The position numbers and the translations under genes were made by a program. Below the pieces are notes generated by a model. It searched no databases and was not told where the DNA came from. It saw only the letters and a list, made by a program, of their open reading frames with translations. From Aquarana catesbeiana (lineage: Eukaryota > Chordata > Amphibia > Anura > Ranidae), in NCBI RefSeq assembly GCF_042186555.1, contig NC_133328.1:501049106-501113105 (forward strand): a stretch of DNA of 64,000 nt, given 5' to 3'. Positions 57,117 to 64,000 of the stretch are shown piece after piece (positions within the stretch are counted from its first letter, which is position 1; each line of letters begins with the position of its first letter).

Positions 57117-57369
57117 TACCATATGTTCACACCTATGCATTTTTTTTTGCAGTTTGCAGAAACGCACTACAGTCCATTTAACATGGTTTCCTATGGCACT
57201 AGTTCACATCTATGCATTTTGTGGCCGGTGCGTTTTTGGAAAGGGTCTGGGACTTTTTTTCCCGTGAAAAAAATACGGCTAATAGATTTCAATAGAGCTG
57301 CACCAGAAACATAAGTTTTGCGTTTGTGATGCGATTTTTGTGTTTGCGTTTTACGGTTCCTTTTTTACC
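57117..57369. repeat. Harbinger-type MITE fragment
   Basis: gttcacacctatgca, gtttcctatggcactagttcac and the gcgtttttggaaagggtc..gggac block match the interior of 11094-11555. Confidence 0.45.
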
Positions 57370-58365
57370 ACTGTAAATAACTGGTTGCTAAGCAGGGGGC
57401 CAGGAAGCCGGCCGCCGCATCCTTAGCAACCGATGAGTCATCAGCTGTCAGCGGGGTTCCCCGCTGAAAGTTGAGTGTAAAAAAAACCTAATAATTTGCT
57501 GTCAAAAAAAATTAGTGACAAAAATGGTGTGGGGTTCCCCCCAGTTTCATATCGGGCCTTTTGGGTCTAGTATGGATTCGGAGGGGACCCGCCACGCCAA
57601 AATTGAAAAAAAAGGCATAGGGTCCCCCTCAAAATCCATACCAGACCCTTATCCGAGCATGCCGCCCGGCAGGTCAGGAAAGGGAGGGGACGAGCAAGCG
57701 CCCCCCCCCTCCTGAATCATACCAGGTTGCATGCCCTCAACATGGGGGAATACGGGTGCTTTGGGGCAGGGGGGGCTCTATGCCCCCCCACCCCAAAGCA
57801 CCTTGCCCAGATGTTGATGAGGACAAGGGCCTTTTCCCGACAAGCCTTGCCAGGTGGATGTCGAGGTCTGCGGGCGGGGGGCTTATCGGAATCTGGAAGC
57901 CCCCTTTAACAAGGGAACCCCCAGATCCTGGCCCCCCATCCTATGTGAATGGGTATCGGGTACATCGTACCCCTACCCATTCACCAAAAAAGCAGTGAAA
58001 AGTAAAAAAATCAAAAGACAGTTTTTGACAATTCCTTTATTAGTAAAATAGCCCATCTCCCCCGATGTCGTCGCTCACGGTGTCATCTCTCCCGGTGCCC
58101 TTGCCTTCTTCCGCCGCCGTTTTTTCCGTGATCTGTCATCTCCCGGTGTCGTTGTCTTCTTCCTCCTCCTCTGCTGTCACTGGTTACCCGCTAAAAAACA
58201 AAAAAGAGCTGGTCTTTTCGCGAAGTTGTCTTCCTCCGTTCTCATGTGGGAGAGCCCGCCCTTTGTGATGACGTCACAAGTGGCGGGCTCTCTAGGCGAC
58301 GTCATTGGCTGGCCACACCCCATGCCTATATAAGAGGAGCCGGACAGCGGCGAACATAAGAATGG
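57370..58365. mobile_element. Foldback family copy, one arm and core
   Basis: Starts ctggttgctaagcag; passes through aatccataccagacccttatccgagcatg, catgccctcaacatggg and gggcttatcggaatctgg; then has the complement of AATAAA (about 58036) and a pyrimidine-rich block. The core has gatgacgtcacaagtgg (TGACGTCA about 58268), gacgtcattggctggcc and cctatataagagg (58326). It ends where a Tc1-like relic begins. Confidence 0.65.
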
Positions 58366-58392
58366 AGGAAGACAGCTGTAGAGCAAAAATTG

Positions 58393-59204
58393 TTTCTTTC
58401 AGATCCTCAGAGAGTTCTTTGCCATGAGGTGCCATGTTAAACTTCCAGCGACCAGTATGAGAGAGTGAGAGCGATAACACCAAATTTAACACACCTGCTC
58501 CCCATTCACACCTGAGACCTTTTAACACTAATGACATCGGGGAGGGAAAATGGCTAATTGGGCCTAATTTGGCCATTTTCACTTAGGGGTGTACTCACTT
58601 TTGTTGCCAGTGGTTTAAACAATAATGGTTGTGTGTTGAGTTATTTTGAGGGAACAGCAAATTTACACTGTAAGGCTCCTTCCACATGAGGCGGATCCAC
58701 TCAGTGGCGTCCGCCAGCTCAGCGGGAGATCGATCCATTGATCTCCGCTGAGCCGGCGGATGACAGGTCCGTCTCTGCTCACTGAGCAGGGAGGGGCCTG
58801 TCAGAGCGCCGCTGATTCCTATGGAGAGATCAGACGAGAGCATGTCCGTTTTCAACAGATCTCATCCGATCCGATCCGCCAAGACAGATGGCGAACGTAA
58901 CTGTATATGTATACGTCTGTCTTGAGCGGATCGGATGGCAGACAGGTGTCAGCGGACATATCTCCACTGACATCCGTCTCCCCATAGGAGTCAATGGATA
59001 GCCTGCTCGGATCCACCTGAAAAATGGACAGGCCGATCCGAGCGGGCTTGTCGTGTGAAAGGGACCTTATACAAGCGGTACACTCACTACTTTTCATTGT
59101 AGCAAAGTGTAATTTCTTCAGTGTTGTCACATGAAAAGATAGAATTAAATATTTACAAAAATGTGAGGGGTGTACCCACTTTTGTGAGATACTGTAACTC
59201 ATAG
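58393..59204 (-). mobile_element. Relic of a third Tc1-like family, one TIR end
   Basis: It carries the N-terminal start of the transposase on the minus strand (ATG at 58435-58433: MAPHGKELSEDLKE), then its 5' non-coding part and TIR, ending tgagatactg beside TA (59205-59206). The rest of the gene is lost at about 58393. A MITE (58671-59069) splits the terminal repeat. Same family as 62827. Confidence 0.75.
58671..59069. mobile_element. MITE inside the Tc1-like TIR
   Basis: Ends aaggctccttccacatgagg and gtgtgaaagggacctt are inverted. Internal gatccgctc/gagcggatc blocks pair too. The Tc1 TIR sequence resumes on the other side, as seen by comparison with 62930-62960. Confidence 0.65.
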
Positions 59205-59261
59205 CTAATCATCATACTATCCTTCCCTATAACCCCAACACTAACAATAATTCTCACATTA

Positions 59262-59560
59262 AAGCTGCTCATACATTAATTTTTTCTTTCTGTTTAACCA
59301 GTGGGTTGAATGAAAAACTGACCCGATTCCCCCATCCACACATTTGAGGTGGATGTGGGAATCCTCCACTCCATGTCTTTGTATTCGGACAGCCAGGAGA
59401 CTTCCCCACCATCACAATACAGTACAGAGATCAGCACTGCAGTCTATAGTCTGCAGCACTGATCGAGCAGCTAAAATCCGACAGGGTGGTTGAGTAGAAG
59501 TTGATCCCTGCTGAACTGGCAGAATTTCTATCCATGTATGGGCAGCTTAACCCTCCCTGT
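59262..59560. mobile_element. MITE (AAAGCTGCTCATACATT ends)
   Basis: Left end ttaaagctgctcatacatt; right end ccatgtatgggcagcttaa. Interior gatcagcactgcagtc and gcagcactgatc pair. TTAA-like ends. Confidence 0.55.
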
Positions 59561-59980
59561 AATTCCTTTCCTAACATTAACCCTTACACTAACCAGCGCT
59601 ATAGATCCTACCCTAACACTAAGGATCATTTAAACCTTAGTGGCCTCTACAATTCATAGATGACTGAAACCAGTGGTAAACACACTCAAAAGGCAATAAG
59701 GGAAATCTAAAATACTAAATACTCTAAAATATAGCGAAAAATGTTTTCCCTGCCATACTGCAGTGTTGCAATTGATAGCGAGGTATTGAAGGATGTCTTA
59801 TCAAGGTATCAAGGGAAAATGAGGTATCAAGAAAATGCAGGCGTTTGTGTTAACTAAAGCAAATGAAGCAGTGGGACAAACTAAGGGGAAAATATCTTAA
59901 AGGGGTCAGGTGTCACTCTGCAAAGGGTCACACTTACTCCATCTTTAGTAGGTTGTGACCCTACTAAGGGTCACACCTAC
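59561..59980. other. No gene recognised
   Basis: Contains a short palindrome gggtcacac..actc / tgtgaccctactaagggtcaca near 59930-59975. Otherwise unremarkable. Confidence 0.4.
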
Positions 59981-59984
59981 TTAA

Positions 59985-60407
59985 AGTGATATTAATTGCA
60001 GAATTTTTTGTAAATAACAAACATGTCAGAGTTACCTGCTCTGTGCAATGGTTTTGCACAGAGCAGTTCCAATCCTCCTCTTCTCAGGTCCCCCACTGGC
60101 AATCCTGGCCCCTCTCTCCTGTGGAGTGCCCCATAGCAAGCAGCTTGTTATGGGGATACCTGAGCAGGCTCGGCCCTGCCCTGCTCTCTCCTCTTTGGCT
60201 CACTGGCTGTGATTGACAACCAATGGCTCCTGCTGCTGTCTCAGCCAATGAGGAAGAAGAGACCAGGGAGAGCAGTTGATCTTCTGTACATTGCTAGATC
60301 AAGATGGGGCTCAGGTAGGTATTAGGGGGCTGCTAAACACAGAAGGTTTTTTACCTGCATGAATAGAATTCATGCAGGTTAAAAACCTTTAAGCCTTTAC
60401 AACCACT
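59985..60407. mobile_element. TTAA MITE, complete copy
   Basis: TTAA at 59981-59984 and 60408-60411. It has the tctgctctgtgcaatgg hairpin and a terminal inverted region with gaaggttttttacctgcatg / catgcaggttaaaaacctt around an aattc turn. Reference copy for 7993, 44779 and 56650. Confidence 0.7.
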
Positions 60408-60411
60408 TTAA

Positions 60412-61813
60412 TTCCAGAAAATGAATATAAACTTAAAATTAATACATTAATATTGTAGTAAAAACTGCAATTTACCAAATTTTATAACAGAACAGGACAT
60501 AGACATTCTAAGTATTTATCTGCAACATTATCTAAGTGTTGCCTAACAGAGCAGAACAGCTGGATTGATATTTAATTTAATTTAAATCCTTAAAAAACAT
60601 AGAACTTCAAACAAGAAGCAAGAGGACCACATGCAGCCCACCGATTTGACATGCCTTGGGTATCAAATGCTGTTTACTATAGTAAATATTTCCCTTGCCT
60701 GCCTTAAATCATAAAATGTGTGATATGTAAATGTATGCATTTTAACATGCTTGATAAAAAAAAAGTGTATTTTGGGTTTGCAATTGTAATTGGCACTTCA
60801 TCATTTCTCTAATAAAATAAGCCAGTTTCATTTTTTTCAATCTATCAACACTGCACTGAAAGCTCTGCAGATTAATAAGATCTTTCATATAGGTGTTTGC
60901 AGGTTACATCTTGCATTACATTCCCTTCGAATTCAGTTTGTTACTTTAATTGTCCAATGTCCATCAGTGCAAAGGTTTATTACCAGCATGTTGATGCTAC
61001 TGCTGGTATGAATAGATGAGTTATACTGAGATTTTCCTTGAGCGTCGCTGTCTGTCTGTGTATACCTGCATTATTATGGTGACAGTATTTACGGTTCGTG
61101 ATTACAAAGCATCCTTGCCACCTTGATCTGCTCCTCTCCTACCTGTCTCTGTCTGCATAGTCTTTTTTTTTTTCTTTTAACACTCTTGTGTATGAGGGTA
61201 GGTGAATGACTTATCATCCAGCAGACTCATTTACCATGATATTTAGCAGCTGCTGGAAGCCATGTGATACATTGAGCTTTGTATAATAGTTCACTGGAAG
61301 GTCTTTGCACAGTTCAGACATGTCAGCTGAGTAACTTCAAGCAGTGTGGGGACTTGTAATTATATTGGCCCCAGGCTGCTATCTTTCTGAGAATGCTTTG
61401 TTTCCACGTTCTTGTCCAATCACTGCAGTGCATGCAGAAAGTAACTCCTAGAATGCTGTAATGGGTGACCAAAAGTATGTGAAGAAATGAAAACAGGTAT
61501 GAAATCAAGTCTGGGCATGGACCCTTACATTACTTATGTGAAGTGCAAACACCTTGCTTCCTTGTCAGACCTACAACAGGTAAAATTCCAGCCTTTTCAA
61601 CCTGTTTCTGCGCTAATATAATGAGCACCTAGCTTTCCAAAGCAGTGCATTGAAAACTAGGGCAGCCATAGAGGGGGTGATTAATACAAATAGTTTTCAG
61701 TACATCAAGGTGAGGAGATATATACCTTCTCTTTTGAGATTAAACAAAATAAAAACGTCACATACCTCCTGCGCCCCCCATACTTTTCAGCATGGATCCA
61801 TGGTATGACACTT
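60412..61813. other. Unique-looking DNA, no gene recognised
   Basis: About 1.4 kb with no tandem array, inverted ends or foldback. Base composition is more balanced from 61020 to 61560. Short frames (60790-61011, 61508-61323) have no recognised motif. It could be intron or intergenic sequence of the host. Confidence 0.4.
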
Positions 61814-61892
61814 TGGGGATGATTTACTGCAAAATCTGGTACAGCTCTTCATAGAAACTAATCAGCTTCCAGTTTTTTTTGTCAAAGCTTAA

Positions 61893-62214
61893 AGTAGAAG
61901 TCCACCCTAACACTAAAATCTGACCTGATCCCATGCTGAGCTGTTAGCTGCAGCTTCACTGTGGAGATGGGTGCAGAGGACATAGCTGACAATGGAAGCT
62001 TCATAGTAACTCTATGGGTGACGTCACTTCCCATTCATTTCACAGCCGTTGTCGGCTGTGTCCTCTGCAGATCTTCCACTGGTGGAAACCGGATCGGCTT
62101 CAAAAAAGGTATGTATACTGATTTCTTCAGTACCGATATGTTAGTGTTAGATCATGGATGTCTGTAGATGCAGGGATTTTAGTAGTGTTAGTAGTGTTAG
62201 GGTGGACTTACACT
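61893..62214. mobile_element. TTAA MITE (AGTAGAAGTCCACCCTAACAC ends)
   Basis: Terminal repeats agaagtccaccctaacact and agtgttagggtggactt are inverted. gggtgacgtcacttccc lies inside. Confidence 0.75.
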
Positions 62215-62218
62215 TTAA

Positions 62219-62641
62219 AGAGCAGCTCTGGGTTCCTTCAGAAAAACAAAAAAAGTCAGCAGCTACAAACACTGTAGCTGCTGACTTTTAATATAAGGAC
62301 ACTTACCTGTCCAGGGATCTTGCAATGTCCTCAATGTCGGCTTCAGGTGCAGGTGCCGGCATCTGTAGTAAGGGAAACAGAAAGTGAAGCTTTGTGGCTT
62401 CACAGCCTGTCTCCTACTGTGCATGCATGAGTCACGCTGCGCCTTGTGAATGGTCCTAGAAGACTGGAAGGGTGGGTAAACTGTTGGCTCAGTTCGCCTC
62501 AGTGATCTGAGCCGGAAGTGGGAGCAGGTACCTGTCAAAACCAGGTACCTCCTCCCCCCTCTCCCAACAAAATTGCCAAATGTGGCAGTGGAGGGGGGGA
62601 GGGTGCAAACAGGAGCTTCCCCTTTTGGGTGGAGCTCTGCT
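62219..62641. mobile_element. TTAA MITE (AGAGCAGCTCTGGG ends)
   Basis: It starts with agagcagctctgggttcc, next gtcagcagctacaaacactgtagctgctgac (a small hairpin), and ends gggtggagctctgct before TTAA. A fragment is inverted at 37575. Confidence 0.65.
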
Positions 62642-62826
62642 TTAACTGAACAAGCTGAAGTTAGAAGCTGATTGGCTACCATTTAATTTTGTACTCTCCA
62701 GTTTTAGCAAATCAACCCCTATGTTCATGTGGCACTTAGTGGTTAGATAAAACATCTCCCCATTTTTGTGTTGGATTCCAAATATGTGTTGGGATGATTT
62801 GGGAACATAGAATCACTATACATGTA

Positions 62827-64000
62827 CAGTATCTGACAAAAGTGAGTACACCCCTCACATTTTTGTAAATATTTTATTCTATCTTTTCATGTGACAACAC
62901 TGAAGAAATTACACTTTGCTACAATGTAAAGTAGTGAGTGTACAGCTTGTGTAACAGTGTAAATTTGCTGTCCCCACAAAATAACTCAACACACAGCCAT
63001 TAATGTCTAAACTGCTGGCAACAAAAAGTGAGTACACCCCTAATTGAAAATGTCTAAATTGGGCCCAAAGTGTCAATATTTTGTGTGGCCACCATTATTT
63101 TTCAGCACTGCCTTAACCCTCTTGGGCATTGATTTCACCAGAGCTTCACAGGTTGCCACTGGAGTCCTCTTCAACTCCTCCATGACGGCATCTCGGAACT
63201 GGTGGATGTTAAAGACCTTGCACTCCTTCACCTTTCGTTTGAGGATGCCTCACAGATTCTCAATAGGGTTCAGGCCTGGAGAAATGCTTGGCCAGTCCAT
63301 CACCTTTACCCTCAGCTACTTTAAGAAGGCAGTGGTCATCTTGGAGGTGTGTTTGCGGTCGTTATCATGTTGGAATACTGCTCTGTGGTCCAGTCTCCAA
63401 AGGTAGGGTATCATGCTCTGCTTCAGTATGTCACAGTACATGTTGGCATTCATGCAGCCCCAAACCATGACACTCCCACCACCATGCTTAACTGTATGCA
63501 AGACACACTTGTCTTTGTACTCCTCACCTGGTTGCCACATGACACGCTTGACACCATCTGAATCAAATACTGTTAGTTTATCTTGGTCTTATCAGACCAC
63601 AGGACAGGGTTCCAGTAATTCATGTCCTTAGTCTGCTTGTCCTTAGCAAACTGTTTGCGGCTTTCTTGTGCATAATCTTTAGAAGAGGCTTCCTTCTGGG
63701 ACAACAGCCATGCAGACCAATTTGATGCAGCGTGTGGTGTATGGTCTGAGCACTGACAGGCTAACCTCCCCCTTCATCCTCTGCAGCAATGCTGGCAGTG
63801 CTCATATTTCTATTTCCCAAAGACAACCTCTGGATATGACGCTGAGCATGTACACTCAACTTCTTTGGTCGACCATGGCGAGGCCTGTTCTGAGTGGAAC
63901 CTGTCCTGTTAAACCACTGTATGATCTTGGCCACCTAGTTGCAGCTCAGTTTTAGGGTCTTGGCCATCTTCTTATAGCCTAGGTCATCTTTATGTAGAGC
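62827..64000 (-). mobile_element. Tc1-like transposon (third family), runs off the window
   Basis: The end CAGTATCTGACAAAAGTGAG follows TA (62825-62826). Long TIR with gtgagtacacccctcac and the acactgaagaaattacac blocks shared with 58640-59204. The gene lies on the minus strand and its far end is outside the window. Confidence 0.85.
63073..64000 (-). pseudogene. Tc1-like transposase, 3' part, broken and cut by the window edge
   Basis: From the right edge on the minus strand: LGYKKMAKTLKLSCN (helix-turn-helix, with a stop within), NRPRHGRPKKLSVHAQRHIQR, then SVMVWGCMNANMYCDIL, the Asp in QHDNDRKHT, and WPSISPGLNPIENL with the Glu. A stop follows NL. The end is GGHTKY at 63073-63075. At least one TAG, one TGA and frameshifts show it is not functional. 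Confidence 0.85.

Larger units (their letters stand above)
61814..62716. mobile_element. MITE (GGGGTTGATTTRCTAAAAC ends) carrying two TTAA MITEs
   Basis: Left end ggggatgatttactgcaaaatctgg..aatcagcttccag..caaagc and right end gaacaagctgaagttagaagctgattgg..ctctccagttttagcaaatcaacccc are inverted. Between them are two MITEs in tandem: 61893-62214 and 62219-62641. TTAA occurs at 61889, 62215 and 62642. Restoring one TTAA rebuilds the outer element. Confidence 0.75.

Noticed and set aside
1..64000. tRNA, rRNA or intact host protein genes
   Set aside because: No cloverleaf box A/B pairs, rRNA cores or multi-exon host coding sequences could be recognised on either strand by reading; a dedicated search could still find short ones.

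Overview
The window looks like non-genic DNA from a large vertebrate genome. The mix of repeats suggests an anuran, most likely a ranoid frog: Tc1-like elements, PIF/Harbinger, piggyBac-like TTAA elements, hAT and TTAA MITEs, L2/CR1-like 3' ends, snap-back retroposons and a degenerate endogenous retrovirus. This is inferred from repeat style, not from a marker gene. I see no intact host gene, tRNA, rRNA or CRISPR array. Nearly every long reading frame is a transposon relic or an artefact of tandem or palindromic repeats.

Layout. 1-5000: a minisatellite, a 400-bp hAT MITE with an 8-bp target duplication, and a 1.65-kb palindromic (foldback) element whose core looks like a two-way promoter. 5000-9100: unrecognised DNA and nested MITEs. 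9186-10824: a broken Tc1-like transposon inside a TATC microsatellite. 10943-15926: Harbinger-type MITEs, LINE 3' ends, a G-rich minisatellite and a foldback fragment. 15927-19465: a solo LTR split by a second Tc1-like transposon and a retroposon.

20050-32912: a minus-strand endogenous retrovirus. Reading along + it shows the 3' LTR, polypurine tract, a zinc-knuckle micro-ORF, a broken env, then a complete 6.3-kb PIF/Harbinger element (24158-30498), then integrase, RNase H (itself split by a LINE) and an RT remnant. 33364-37562: two more copies of the LTR found at 15927, one with a clean 4-bp target duplication, the other split by a 1.36-kb perfect-looking snap-back element. 38427-41557: TTAA-ended piggyBac-like elements and a 10-bp-unit minisatellite. 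42857-44651: hAT, Harbinger and unclassified MITEs. 45230-48190: a degenerate piggyBac. 49490-58365: three more copies of the foldback family among TTAA elements, hAT and snap-back repeats. 58393-64000: two copies of a third Tc1-like family, nested MITEs, and 1.4 kb of unrecognised unique DNA.

The most cohesive unit is the Harbinger element. It has TIRs and a TAA duplication, a two-exon DDE transposase, and two further genes transcribed divergently from a shared GC-rich promoter: a Myb/SANT-like gene (minus strand, two exons) and a MADF-type gene (plus strand, two exons). All three carry inactivating lesions. Other points worth following are the CRE/GC-box/TATA core of the foldback family, the zinc knuckle between env and the 3' LTR, hairpin retroposons with 13-16 bp target duplications, and MITEs chained end to end through one shared target site.
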